NCBI GenBank assembly: GCA_001799635.1 | Contig: MGTV01000023.1 | Span: forward strand, 28,029-92,028 | Source: Elusimicrobia bacterium GWA2_62_23 | Lineage (GTDB): Bacteria > Elusimicrobiota > Elusimicrobia > Elusimicrobiales > UBA9959 | DNA length: 64,000 nt | Direction of reading: 5' to 3' | Shown here: positions 53,057 through 60,401 of the stretch, piece by piece | How positions within the stretch are numbered: the stretch's first letter is position 1 | Layout: every line of letters starts with the position of its first letter | Program-made: the position numbers and the translations under genes | The notes under the pieces: generated by a model | Told to the model about the DNA's origin: nothing | The model's database searches: none | Seen by the model: only the letters and a program-made list of their open reading frames with translations

Positions 53057-53713
53057 CTACTCCAGCGCCCTGCGGGCCAGGCGGTGAAGTTCCTCATTGG
53101 CCAGCGCCTGCGCCTTTTTCTTAACTACTCGCGAGTAATACTCCTTCTCGGTCTTGGTGAATTTACCCTGCCGCAGCCTTTTCAGGAAAAGCTCCTTCTG
53201 CCTGGCGGTGAATACCTGAGCCATGGCATAGGCCAATCCCATATCCTCGCGCTCAGCGGCCACGGCCCGGACGGATTCTTCCGCCTGCCTGTAATATGAA
53301 AAGAAATTGGTCTTCAGTTTTTCCGGACGCAGCACGGCGTGTCCCACCTTAACGCCCTCGCCGCGCCGCAGCAGATCCAGCCGGCGTTTCAATTCGGCCG
53401 AAGAGAATTCCTCGGCCAGGTCTCCCGCCCACTCCGGCCAGACGCCGGCCTCATGATACGCGGCCAGCGACAGCAGCACCAGCTCTTTCAAAGAAGCGCC
53501 GCCCCCACGCACCAGCCGGTTGCGCAACTCCCTCAGGTGCGCACCAGCGCCGGCCGCCGCCGCGGCCAGCATTACCGGGAAACCCTCCATAAGCCTGGCG
53601 TCGCCGCTGCGGGCCACCTCCAGCAGCGTCCGCGCCGCTTCCGCCCCCCCTTCCGGTTCGAACAGTTTGAACCCCAGTTCTCCGGCCTTTTTGAGCAGTT
53701 CGTCGTGTTTCAT
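53057..53713 (-). CDS. Uncharacterised protein paired with a nucleotidyltransferase
   Basis: A 218-aa, mostly helical protein, not recognised. The N-terminal half has Leu/Ala-rich helices ('ARTLLEVARSGDARLMEGFPVML', 'LRELRNRLVRGGGASLKELVLLSLAAY'). The C-terminal third is Lys/Arg-rich ('FTARQKELFLKRLRQGKFTKTEKEYYSRVVKKKAQALANEELHRLA') and looks nucleic-acid binding. Its ATG overlaps the stop of the nucleotidyltransferase gene (ATGA), the normal layout of two-gene toxin-antitoxin-like operons. No signal peptide or membrane helix. Confidence 0.75.
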   Translation of the reverse strand: MKHDELLKKAGELGFKLFEPEGGAEAARTLLEVARSGDARLMEGFPVMLAAAAAGAGAHLRELRNRLVRGGGASLKELVLLSLAAYHEAGVWPEWAGDLAEEFSSAELKRRLDLLRRGEGVKVGHAVLRPEKLKTNFFSYYRQAEESVRAVAAEREDMGLAYAMAQVFTARQKELFLKRLRQGKFTKTEKEYYSRVVKKKAQALANEELHRLARRALE

Positions 53714-54294
53714 AAGAACCTCTCCCTTTTCAGCACGCGCTTGAAGTTCTCCAGGTGGCCAAGCACTTTCTGTTCGGAAACGTCATAAGAGGCGGTCTGT
53801 TTGAACCGCGCCTCCAGTTTCGCGAGGTCCAACTCCCCCCGCACCGCGCGCACAAGCCCCAGACAATCCTCTATGTCCACGGACGAGGACCGGAAAAGTT
53901 TTGTTATCAGGATGTCGTAGTGGTTGAGTATCCCCACATATATCCTGGCGAACTCCCGCAGGGGCGTATTGCCGCCCGGCTCCAGAGGGGACGCCAGCAG
54001 GGCCGTTTCATACACCTTGTTGCCGGGATAAAGATCGAATATGAAACCGCCGTCGCGGTTCCAGCCGTATTTGGTGGCCTGGACGTACCCAAGCTCAGCC
54101 AGTTTGCCGGACAGGTATTTGTACTCCCCGACTTCCGGCACTATAAAATCTATGTCCTTGGTGGATTCCTTTATTCCCAGCAGCGTCATGGCCGTGCCGC
54201 CGCAGGCTATAAGGTTAACCCTGCGTTTGAGAAAAGCGCTCCATCCCGCCAAAGCGGCGAAGAGCCCTTCTTTATCAATCCTGTATTTATCCAT
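53710..54294 (-). CDS. DUF6036/AbiEii-like nucleotidyltransferase
   Basis: A 194-aa protein with the minimal nucleotidyltransferase signature: 'ACGGTAMTLLGIKESTKDIDFIVPE' gives the GG and D-I-D metal ligands near residues 32-52, and 'GGFIFDLYPG' near 85 may give the third Asp. Similar stand-alone enzymes form one half of toxin-antitoxin or abortive-infection pairs (AbiEii, MenT). The leader has no ribosome site, but promoter and operator are strong (54316-54361). No other mobile gene surrounds it apart from the adjacent repeat-flanked nuclease. Confidence 0.8.
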   Translation of the reverse strand: MDKYRIDKEGLFAALAGWSAFLKRRVNLIACGGTAMTLLGIKESTKDIDFIVPEVGEYKYLSGKLAELGYVQATKYGWNRDGGFIFDLYPGNKVYETALLASPLEPGGNTPLREFARIYVGILNHYDILITKLFRSSSVDIEDCLGLVRAVRGELDLAKLEARFKQTASYDVSEQKVLGHLENFKRVLKRERFL

Positions 54295-54315
54295 ACAAAC
54301 ACTTGAGCATTAAAA

Positions 54316-54361
54316 TACAATTTATTGTATTATATTATACAACAATACCACCCATTGTCAA
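54316..54361 (-). promoter_or_regulatory. Consensus promoter with overlapping palindromic operator
   Basis: Minus strand TTGACA (54361-54356), exactly 16 nt, TATAAT (54339-54334): both boxes are perfect. Two interlocked inverted repeats cover the -10 and start site: TTGTAT-N6-ATACAA (54325-54342) and TACAA-N4-TTGTA (54316-54329). That is where an autorepressor would bind. The start codon is 40 nt past the -10. Confidence 0.85.
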
Positions 54362-54434
54362 GGCCTTCAACTGCACACTAACAGACAGAATTCCACTCCT
54401 AGACATATTTATTTGCAGGTTTTCTCGGAGCGGC

Positions 54435-54526
54435 GGCGCAGGCCGGGATCCAGGTCCCCTTCGTCATCCCGGCGCAGGCCGGGATCCAGGTCCCCTTCGT
54501 CATCCCGGCGCAGGCCGGGATCCAGG
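54435..54526. repeat. Tandem 36-nt repeat, 2.6 copies
   Basis: Units 54435-54470 and 54471-54506 are identical 36-mers and 54507-54526 is a partial third. Each contains the palindrome-bearing core GGCGCAGGCCGGGATCCAGG and TCGTCATCCC. The last copy abuts the stop codon of the GIY-YIG gene. Bases 54362-54434 hold nothing recognisable. Confidence 0.9.
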
Positions 54527-54817
54527 TTAGATAAGCTCGTCATACAAATCCCTCCACCACGGATTGAGTCTCTCTATAAGTTCTAGTTTCCAGCGCCGCC
54601 GCCATTCTTTGATCGCTTTTTCCCTCCCGATAGCGCCCAGCATATCCGGGTGGGACTCATACCACACTAGGGAATGCACCCCATATCTTTTCGTAAACCC
54701 TTCCACGAAGTCGTTCTTATGTTCCCACACCCTTTTTACCAAGTCAGAAGTCACCCCAACATACAGCGTGCCATTGCGCCTGCTGGCCAATATATATACG
54801 CACGGGAATTTCACCAT
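54527..54817 (-). CDS. Small GIY-YIG endonuclease-domain protein
   Basis: A 96-aa protein that is all GIY-YIG domain: 'CVYILASRRNGTLYVGVTSDLVKRVWEHK' holds the two Tyr strands and the Arg, and 'LVWYESHPDMLGAIGREKAIKEWRR' includes the metal-binding Glu. I start at 54817 (MVKFPC); the frame continues upstream, but those codons are a copy of the repeat (reading VIPAKAGIQ) rather than protein. Stand-alone members are common in many bacteria and of uncertain role. Bounded on both sides by related palindromic repeats in opposite orientation. Confidence 0.88.
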   Translation of the reverse strand: MVKFPCVYILASRRNGTLYVGVTSDLVKRVWEHKNDFVEGFTKRYGVHSLVWYESHPDMLGAIGREKAIKEWRRRWKLELIERLNPWWRDLYDELI

Positions 54818-54835
54818 AAACCGCCCCCCCTTGAT

Positions 54836-54865
54836 CTGGATCCCGGCTTTCGCCGGGATGACGAC
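54836..54865. repeat. VIPAKAGIQ-type palindromic repeat, single copy
   Basis: The core ATCCCGGC/GCCGGGAT (54840-54847 with 54852-54859) with a 4-nt loop is the same family as the tandem repeat at 54435-54526, in inverted orientation on the other side of the GIY-YIG gene, 18 nt upstream of its start codon. Confidence 0.85.
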
Positions 54866-54910
54866 CCCTAGTGAAATTATGGCACCCCACCCCGACACCG
54901 CACTGTCGCC

Positions 54911-54940
54911 CAAAACAAAACCGCCGGGCTTCCCCGGCGG
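54911..54940 (-). terminator. Intrinsic terminator after the HNH gene
   Basis: The stem CCGCCGGG/CCCGGCGG (54921-54928 with 54933-54940) is followed on the minus strand by TTTTGTTTTG. Confidence 0.8.
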
Positions 54941-54964
54941 CCATGCAAGTTAAGATCCTAAATC

Positions 54965-55273
54965 TCAGCGCCTATATTTGCGGATCCACTCTTTAATCAC
55001 TTCCGCCACAGATTTATCAGTAATTCCCTTCCTTTTACAATAATTCGATTCCAACCAATCCCACAAAGATTTAACCCCCTTACTGGAGTTACACGAAGAG
55101 CAGCAAAGAACGATATTCTCCTTGGTCACATTCCCCGCATCATTGTCTATATGCTCCCAAGAAGCTCGATCTTTAGGATTAGACTGGAATTTCACATGGC
55201 AATATACGCAGTCCCTGTCCCTGCGCCGAACAAAATCCTCCAATTCGGAGGGGATATTCCAATTGTTAGACAT
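54965..55273 (-). CDS. HNH endonuclease-domain protein
   Basis: A 102-aa protein: CVYC and CCSSC zinc pairs enclosing 'SWEHIDNDAGNVTKENIVLC', the HNH core (His of EHI, Asn of GNVT, Asn of CNSSKG). Like small stand-alone HNH nucleases of phage or mobile origin. Codons are visibly more AT-rich than in the flanking genes (many AAA, AAT, TTT, ATT), suggesting recent acquisition. Its ATG shares one base with the stop of the membrane protein gene (TAATG). Confidence 0.85.
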   Translation of the reverse strand: MSNNWNIPSELEDFVRRRDRDCVYCHVKFQSNPKDRASWEHIDNDAGNVTKENIVLCCSSCNSSKGVKSLWDWLESNYCKRKGITDKSVAEVIKEWIRKYRR

Positions 55274-55773
55274 TAGGCTCTTAGGCGGTCGTAGAGGTGG
55301 CGCAGGAGGGCGCCGAAGAGGGCCATGAGGATGGCGAGCACGCCCAGCCAGAAGGCAATGGCGGCCACCAGGCCGGCCTTTTCATTGGGGTCGGTGAGCG
55401 CGAGCACAGCCAGCAGCATCAGGACCAGGAAGAGCGCGGTATTTGCCTTGAGGCCGCGCTTTACGGCTTCCAGCCAGCCGGCCGCCCGGCCGGCAAAAAC
55501 GCAACCGAGCACGAAACCAGCCAAGGGCGCCCAAGGGAAACCCGTCATGAAAAGCATCATGCCCATGTCGGGGACATAGGTCACCTCGGCCCCGACTTCC
55601 GTGGTCCAGGCGGCAAGCGCCTGTATCAGGGTGCAGAGCAGCGGCACCGGCAGCCAGCCTATCAGGGCCCACACGGCCCCTTTGGTGACCACCGAGTCCT
55701 GGTAGGAAAAACCTTCACCCCAGGTCATGACCGCCTGATAAAGCCTTCTGAAAGTAGGCAGCGCGTCGCTCAT
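55273..55773 (-). CDS. Uncharacterised integral membrane protein
   Basis: A 166-aa protein with four clear hydrophobic helices (about 33-52, 70-95, 112-128, 135-158) and a short soluble N-terminus. Not recognised; loosely Yip1-like in layout, without a diagnostic motif. Overlaps uvrB's stop by four bases (ATGA), so it is made from the uvrB transcript. Confidence 0.7.
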   Translation of the reverse strand: MSDALPTFRRLYQAVMTWGEGFSYQDSVVTKGAVWALIGWLPVPLLCTLIQALAAWTTEVGAEVTYVPDMGMMLFMTGFPWAPLAGFVLGCVFAGRAAGWLEAVKRGLKANTALFLVLMLLAVLALTDPNEKAGLVAAIAFWLGVLAILMALFGALLRHLYDRLRA

Positions 55774-57788
55774 TTCTTCCCCCGCCTGCCGGCGGCTTTA
55801 ATTTTAACGCCGGTCATCTCGCGCAGTTCATAGAGGCGGTCGCGCAGTTCGGTGGCGAGTTCGAAATTCAGATTATCGGCGGCGTCCTTCATGCGGGCTT
55901 CCAGCTCGGCGGCCATGGCCTTCACCCCGGACTTGGGGAAGTTCTTGGGCAGCGGCTCGGCCACGGAGATGCCCTGGCGCTTGGCCTGAGTGCGCAATTC
56001 CTCGTATTCCACGAATTTCTTGATGATACTACGCGGTTCTATGCCGTGCTTCTTATTGTAGGCCACCTGCTTTTTGCGGCGGCGGGTCATTTCAGCCAGG
56101 GCGCGTTCCATGGAACCGGTCATGCGGTCGGCGAAAAGTATGACCTCGCCGCACATATTGCGGGCGGCGCGGCCGGAGATCTGTATGAGCGTGGTTTCGC
56201 TCCTGAGGAAGCCCTCGTTATCGGCGTTGAGGATGGCCACCAGGGTGACTTCGGGGATATCCAGGCCTTCGCGCAGCAGATTGATGCCCACCAGCGCGTC
56301 GAACTCGCCCTTGCGGAAAGCGCCCAGGATGTCCAGCCGCTCCAGCGTGTCCATGTCCGAATGCATGTAACGCGCCTTCAGGCCTTTCTCACCCAGGTAG
56401 GCGGCCAGGTCTTCGGCGGTCTTCTTGGTGAGCGTCAGCACCAGGGTGCGTTCTTTCTTGGCGGCTCGCACCTCTATCTCCGCGGTCAGCGCCTTGATCT
56501 GGCCGGTCACCGGCAGGATCTTCACTTCCGGGTCTATCAGCCCGGTGGGTCGGATGATCTGTTCCACAATATCGTCCTTGGAACAGGTCTTCAGTTCATA
56601 AGGGCCGGGCGTGGCCGACACGAAAACGGTGGCCGGGCGGATGGCCTCGAACTCGGCGAACTTGAGCGGGCGGTTGTCCAGCGCGGAAGGCAGGCGGAAG
56701 CCAAAATCCACCAGCGTCTGTTTGCGGGCGCGGTCGCCTTCGTACATGCCGCGGATCTGCGGCACCGTCACGTGGCTCTCGTCTATGAACAGCAGGAAAT
56801 CGTCCTTAAAGTAATCGAACAGGCAGTCCGGCCGGCTGCCGGGCGGGCGGTTGGACAGGTGGCGGGCGTAATTCTCCACGCCGGCGCAGTAACCGGTCTG
56901 GCGTATCATCTCCAGGTCGTAGCGCACCCGCTGCGAGAGGCGCTCGGCCTCCAGCAGTTTGCCCGCGCCCTTCAGCACGGCCAGGCGTTCGGCCAGTTCT
57001 TTCTCTATGGAGACGGCCGCCTGCTCCACCTCGCCCGAAGTGGAAACGAAATGCGTGGCCGGGAATACCCAGATCTCGCCCAGCTCGCGGATGGTGTCGC
57101 CGGTGAGCGGGTCTATTTCTTTTATGGACTCTACGGTCTCGTCCAGCTGCACGCGCCAGGCGGTTTCGGCGTCGGCCGGGAAAATGTCCAGGTGGGCGCC
57201 GCGCAGGCGGAAGCAGCCGCGCTTGAATTCCATTTCATTGCGCTCGTAGTGCACGCTCACCAGCTGGCGGGTGATCCCCTTGCGGTCCAGCCGCTGTCCT
57301 TTCTTGATGGTCAGGCAGAGTTCTTTGAAATTCTCCGGCGAGCCGATATTGTAGATGGAGGATACCGACGCCACCACCAGCGTGTCGGGGCGGCTCAATA
57401 TGGAGGTGGTGGCCTTCAGCCGCAGTTTGTCTATATGGTCGTTGATGGAGGAATCTTTCTCTATATAAGTGTCGGTGGCCGGGATATACGCCTCGGGCTG
57501 GTAATAATCGTAATAGGAGACGAAATATTCAACCGCGTTCTCGGGGAAGAAGGTCTTGAACTCTGAGTAGAGTTGGGCGGCCAGGACTTTATTGGGCGAG
57601 ATGACCAGGGCCGGGCGCTGTAATTTCTCCACCAGCGCGGCCACTGTGAAGGTCTTGCCGGAACCCGTGACGCCCAGCAGGGTCTGGTTGGCCTTGCCGG
57701 CTTTTACGCCCGCGGCCAGGGCCTCGAGCGCGGCCGGCTGGTCGCCGGACGGCTTGAACGGGGCCACGAGTTTAAACTTGCCTTCCAT
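55770..57788 (-). CDS. uvrB: Excinuclease ABC subunit B
   Basis: A 672-aa damage-loading helicase of nucleotide excision repair. Walker A 'GVTGSGKTFT' near residue 40, the beta-hairpin 'SYYDYYQPEAYIPATDTYIEKDSSIN', 'LFIDESHVTVPQIRGMYEGDRARKQTLVDFGFRLPSALDNRPL', 'VSATPGPYE', helicase motifs V-VI ('GINLLREGLDIPEV', 'QISGRAARN') and a C-terminal UVR domain ('EARMKDAADNLNFELATELRDRLYEL') that binds UvrC. A TAGAAT lies 6 nt before the ATG. Confidence 0.96.
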   Translation of the reverse strand: MEGKFKLVAPFKPSGDQPAALEALAAGVKAGKANQTLLGVTGSGKTFTVAALVEKLQRPALVISPNKVLAAQLYSEFKTFFPENAVEYFVSYYDYYQPEAYIPATDTYIEKDSSINDHIDKLRLKATTSILSRPDTLVVASVSSIYNIGSPENFKELCLTIKKGQRLDRKGITRQLVSVHYERNEMEFKRGCFRLRGAHLDIFPADAETAWRVQLDETVESIKEIDPLTGDTIRELGEIWVFPATHFVSTSGEVEQAAVSIEKELAERLAVLKGAGKLLEAERLSQRVRYDLEMIRQTGYCAGVENYARHLSNRPPGSRPDCLFDYFKDDFLLFIDESHVTVPQIRGMYEGDRARKQTLVDFGFRLPSALDNRPLKFAEFEAIRPATVFVSATPGPYELKTCSKDDIVEQIIRPTGLIDPEVKILPVTGQIKALTAEIEVRAAKKERTLVLTLTKKTAEDLAAYLGEKGLKARYMHSDMDTLERLDILGAFRKGEFDALVGINLLREGLDIPEVTLVAILNADNEGFLRSETTLIQISGRAARNMCGEVILFADRMTGSMERALAEMTRRRKKQVAYNKKHGIEPRSIIKKFVEYEELRTQAKRQGISVAEPLPKNFPKSGVKAMAAELEARMKDAADNLNFELATELRDRLYELREMTGVKIKAAGRRGKK

Positions 57789-57794
57789 AGCCCA

Positions 57795-57800
57795 ATTCTA
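57795..57800 (-). promoter_or_regulatory. -10 element of uvrB, leaderless arrangement
   Basis: Minus strand TAGAAT (57800-57795), then TGGGCT, then the ATG at 57788. No SOS (LexA) box of the CTG-N10-CAG type was seen in the 52-nt divergent gap. Confidence 0.55.
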
Positions 57801-57828
57801 CAAAACATGCGGGGCCCGCCATAAATGT

Positions 57829-57834
57829 TAAAAT
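57829..57834 (+). promoter_or_regulatory. -10 element of ispH, leaderless arrangement
   Basis: Plus strand TAAAAT (57829-57834), then TTAGCC, then the ATG at 57841. No ribosome site in the gap. Back to back with the uvrB -10. Confidence 0.55.
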
Positions 57835-57840
57835 TTAGCC

Positions 57841-59556
57841 ATGCCCGAACGGATCCAGATCACCGTGGCCAAGAGCGCCGGGTTCTGCCCTGGCGTGAAG
57901 AACGCCATAGATAAGGTGCTGGAACTCGCCAAGCACAGCGAGAAGACCATTTACACCCTCGGGCCGCTCATCCACAACAAGCAGGTCATAGAGACCCTCA
58001 AGGAAAAGAACATCCACGCGGTGAATTCCGCGGCCGAGATAAAGGAGCCGCACGCCATCCTGGTGATCCGCGCGCACGGCATCCCGCCCGAAGAGGAAGC
58101 CAAGATCCGCGCCCTGGACCTGGAAGTGGTGGACGCCACCTGCCCGCTGGTAAAGCACGTGCAGGAAAATATACAGAAGCACGCCCGGCAGGGCTACGCC
58201 ACCATCATAGTGGGCGACAAGGACCACGCGGAAGTGGTGGGGCTCATGGGCTACACCGGTGGACGCGGCTACGTGGTGGACGGGCCGGAGGAAGTTAAGA
58301 AACTCCCCCGCCTGGAGAAGGCCAACATAGTGGCCCAGACCACGCAGGAAGGCGACGTTTTCACCGAGGCCGCCGCGGCGGCCCGCGGCATAGCCGGAGA
58401 ACTGGCCGTTTCCAATACTATCTGCAATCCCACCAAGCAGCGCCAGAAGGAAACGGTGGAGTTCTCGAAGGATTCCGACCTGGTGATAGTGGTGGGCGGC
58501 AAGAATTCGGCCAACACGGCCCGCCTGTTCCAGATCTGCGAGCGCCTGGCGAAAAAAGCGGTGCACATAGAGAAAGAGGACGAGCTGCGGCCGGAATTAT
58601 TCAATGGAGCCTTTAAAATTTTCATAACCGCCGGGGCTTCCACCCCCTCCTGGATGATAGAGAAGGTGCTGGAGAAGGCGCGCGAGCTGGCCGGCGAGGC
58701 GCAGAGCCACGTCCTGGACCAGCTGGCCTTCGCCTGGAAGCTGCTGGTGACTGGTTCGCTCTACACCGCCATCGCCGCGGCCTCGCTCACCTACGTCTGC
58801 ATGAAGCTGGAAGGCGCGCCGGTCTCCAAGAAATTCCTGCTGATGGCCGGGCTGTTCGCCTTCAGCCTGCACATGGCCAACCGCGCGGTGGAAAAGGGCG
58901 CGGCGGTGCCGGACAAGGCGCGGCAGCTGCTGTTCGTGAAGTACCGGCGGCACTCCCGGATAGCGGCGCTGGTATCGGGCACGCTGGCCATTCTGCTGTC
59001 GGCGGCGCTGGGCTGGAAAGTTTTCCTCACCGCTGCGTTCTTCTGGGCCGCCGGCATGATGTACCCTTACAAGCTGCCGCTCGGTTTCGAGAAGTTCGGC
59101 AATTTCCCCGCCTCCAAGGACATCCTGACGGCGCTGGGCTGGGCTTTCATGTGCGCCTACGCGCCGGGGCTGTGGCACGGCGGGGCGCTGCACAATTCCA
59201 CGCAACTGGCGGTGTTCTTCGCCTTCCTGCTGGTGTTCACGCGGTCGGTGCTGTTCGGCATCAGCCACGCGCACAGCGACATGATAGTGGGTAAGGAGAA
59301 TTTCTACAAGGCGGCGGGGCAGCCGCTGACCTACTTCACGCTAGCGGCTATCTTCCTGGTGCTGTCGGCCATCCTGTTCACGCTGAAGGGCGCGGGCTGG
59401 CGGCCGGAACTGGCGGCGTCGCTCTTGACGGGCATGCTGTATTATCTGGGCCTCATGCTCTTCTTCTATTTCAGCCGCATTCCCGAGCGCACTACCGCCG
59501 AGACCCTGATAGACACGCAATTCCTCATCCTCGCCGCCCTCGCCTGGAAAGCCTAA
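57841..59556 (+). CDS. ispH: IspH (4-hydroxy-3-methylbut-2-enyl diphosphate reductase) fused to a UbiA-like membrane domain
   Basis: A 571-aa fusion. Residues 1 to about 290 are a complete IspH, the last enzyme of the MEP pathway making IPP and DMAPP: cluster ligands Cys16 (GFCPGV), Cys101 (DATCPLV), Cys195 (NTICNPT), active-site His45, His129, Glu131 and Thr167/168. From about 298 to the end there are eight or nine hydrophobic helices. 'MMYPYKLPLGFEKFGNFPASKDILTALGWA' and 'TRSVLFGISHAHSDMIVGKEN' resemble UbiA prenyltransferases, but the Asp motifs are weak (N347-x3-E351; Gly/Ser where the second motif needs Asp, D480 kept). IspH is normally a soluble 300-aa protein. Frame is continuous with no sign of sequencing error. 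Confidence 0.88.
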   Translation: MPERIQITVAKSAGFCPGVKNAIDKVLELAKHSEKTIYTLGPLIHNKQVIETLKEKNIHAVNSAAEIKEPHAILVIRAHGIPPEEEAKIRALDLEVVDATCPLVKHVQENIQKHARQGYATIIVGDKDHAEVVGLMGYTGGRGYVVDGPEEVKKLPRLEKANIVAQTTQEGDVFTEAAAAARGIAGELAVSNTICNPTKQRQKETVEFSKDSDLVIVVGGKNSANTARLFQICERLAKKAVHIEKEDELRPELFNGAFKIFITAGASTPSWMIEKVLEKARELAGEAQSHVLDQLAFAWKLLVTGSLYTAIAAASLTYVCMKLEGAPVSKKFLLMAGLFAFSLHMANRAVEKGAAVPDKARQLLFVKYRRHSRIAALVSGTLAILLSAALGWKVFLTAAFFWAAGMMYPYKLPLGFEKFGNFPASKDILTALGWAFMCAYAPGLWHGGALHNSTQLAVFFAFLLVFTRSVLFGISHAHSDMIVGKENFYKAAGQPLTYFTLAAIFLVLSAILFTLKGAGWRPELAASLLTGMLYYLGLMLFFYFSRIPERTTAETLIDTQFLILAALAWKA

Positions 59557-59668
59557 AAATAGGGACAGACACCTATTTTCAATAAGCAGCAATAAACAAA
59601 TTACCCTTATAATATAGGCACAATTATGGCTGTGCCCAAGCCATAAAACAGGTGTCTGTCCCTATTTT
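59556..59668. repeat. Dispersed palindromic element, family C
   Basis: 24-bp arms (59556-59579 and 59645-59668) match at 23 of 24; core AGGGACAGACACCT. Inner hairpins: GGCACA/TGTGCC (59617-59622, 59631-59636) and, overlapping, TTATGGC/GCCATAA (59624-59630, 59640-59646). The interior is AT-rich. It fills the whole gap between the convergent ispH and sigma-factor genes; its first base is the last base of the ispH stop. Confidence 0.85.
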
Positions 59669-59670
59669 AT

Positions 59671-60201
59671 TCATTCTAGTTCTTTTTGCAGAACGCGGCG
59701 GGCGCGGAAGAGGCGGGTCTTGAAGGCGGGGACGGTGATCTTGAGCACTTTGGCGGCTTCTTCCATGGAGAGGCCCTGGATATCGGCCAGGGTGATGGCC
59801 AGGCGGAAATCCACGGACAGTTTGGACAGGGCCTTGGCCACGCTCTCGGAGAGTTCCTTCTTGCGGATCTCGTCGGCGTGGGTGAGGTCTTCCATCTCCC
59901 GCACGTCCTCCAGGCTCACCAGTTTCTCGCTCTTCTTCTTGCGGAACTTCATCCAGCAGTTGTTGGCGGCTATGCGGTACAGCCAGGTGCCGAAGCCGGA
60001 TTTGCCCTTGAACTTGGAGATGTTCTTGAAGGCGTTGATGAAGGTTTCCTGGTACACGTCGTCGGCCTCGGACTTGAGGCCCAGGCAGACGTAATTGGCC
60101 AGGTTATAGATCTTGTCCTGGTATTTCTTAACCAGGATCTCGAAGCTGGCGGTGTCCCCCGATTTCGCTTTTTCCACCAGTTCGGCGTCGGTCTTGTCCA
60201 T
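59671..60201 (-). CDS. ECF-type RNA polymerase sigma factor
   Basis: A 176-aa sigma-70-family factor with regions 2 and 4 only: 'DTASFEILVKKYQDKIYNLANYVCLG' and 'EADDVYQETFINAFKNISKFKGKSGFGTWLYRIAANNCWMKFRKKK' (region 2), 'LSVDFRLAITLADIQGLSMEEAAKVLKITVPAFKTRLFRARRVLQKEL' (region 4 helix-turn-helix). No anti-sigma gene is adjacent: it is flanked by a repeat and a tRNA. TATAAT lies 6 nt before the ATG, so its mRNA is likely leaderless. Targets unknown. Confidence 0.92.
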   Translation of the reverse strand: MDKTDAELVEKAKSGDTASFEILVKKYQDKIYNLANYVCLGLKSEADDVYQETFINAFKNISKFKGKSGFGTWLYRIAANNCWMKFRKKKSEKLVSLEDVREMEDLTHADEIRKKELSESVAKALSKLSVDFRLAITLADIQGLSMEEAAKVLKITVPAFKTRLFRARRVLQKELE

Positions 60202-60207
60202 GAACTT

Positions 60208-60213
60208 ATTATA
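60208..60213 (-). promoter_or_regulatory. -10 element of the sigma-factor gene, leaderless arrangement
   Basis: Minus strand TATAAT (60213-60208), then AAGTTC, then the ATG at 60201. No consensus -35; the upstream spacer is unusually GC-rich. Confidence 0.6.
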
Positions 60214-60279
60214 GCAAGCGCGGGGGCGGGTTTGCGTAAAGGACCTTCTATTAAGGTAAAATATGAATCAGTATTTACC

Positions 60280-60354
60280 GCGCGGTTAGCTCAGCGGTAG
60301 AGCGCCTCTCTTACACAGAGGATGCCACAGGTTCAAATCCTGTACCGCGCACCA
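60280..60354 (+). tRNA. tRNA-Val (anticodon TAC)
   Basis: A 75-nt cloverleaf. Acceptor GCGCGGT pairs with ACCGCGC, discriminator A and an encoded CCA end (60352-60354). Anticodon stem CCTCT/AGAGG with loop CTTACAC, anticodon TAC at 60312-60314, reading GUA and other Val codons. T arm CAGGTTCAAATCCTG is canonical; the D arm includes AGCTCAGCGGTAGAGC. A -10-like TAAAAT (60257-60262) precedes it. Confidence 0.97.
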
Positions 60355-60401
60355 GTTTTTCTGCTTCGCAGTTCCGAATCCTAAACCCAGGGGACAATTA
60401 A

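Noticed and set aside
54435..54526. Possible CRISPR array (36-nt direct repeats)
   Set aside because: Repeat units are directly tandem with no spacers, no leader and no cas genes; the core is a common dispersed palindrome.
54303..54530. Plus-strand frame reading RHPGAGRDPG repeats
   Set aside because: It is just the translation of the tandem DNA repeat; no ribosome site, opposite to a clear promoter/operator.
57789..57840. LexA/SOS box between uvrB and ispH
   Set aside because: I looked for a CTG-N10-CAG or GAAC-N4-GTTC type palindrome and saw none in the 52 bases.
59671..60201. Link of the ECF sigma factor to the FecR proteins as a FecI-FecR system
   Set aside because: The sigma gene is more than 12 kb from any FecR gene, and the FecR proteins are secreted without a membrane helix, so classic FecI/FecR signalling is not supported.
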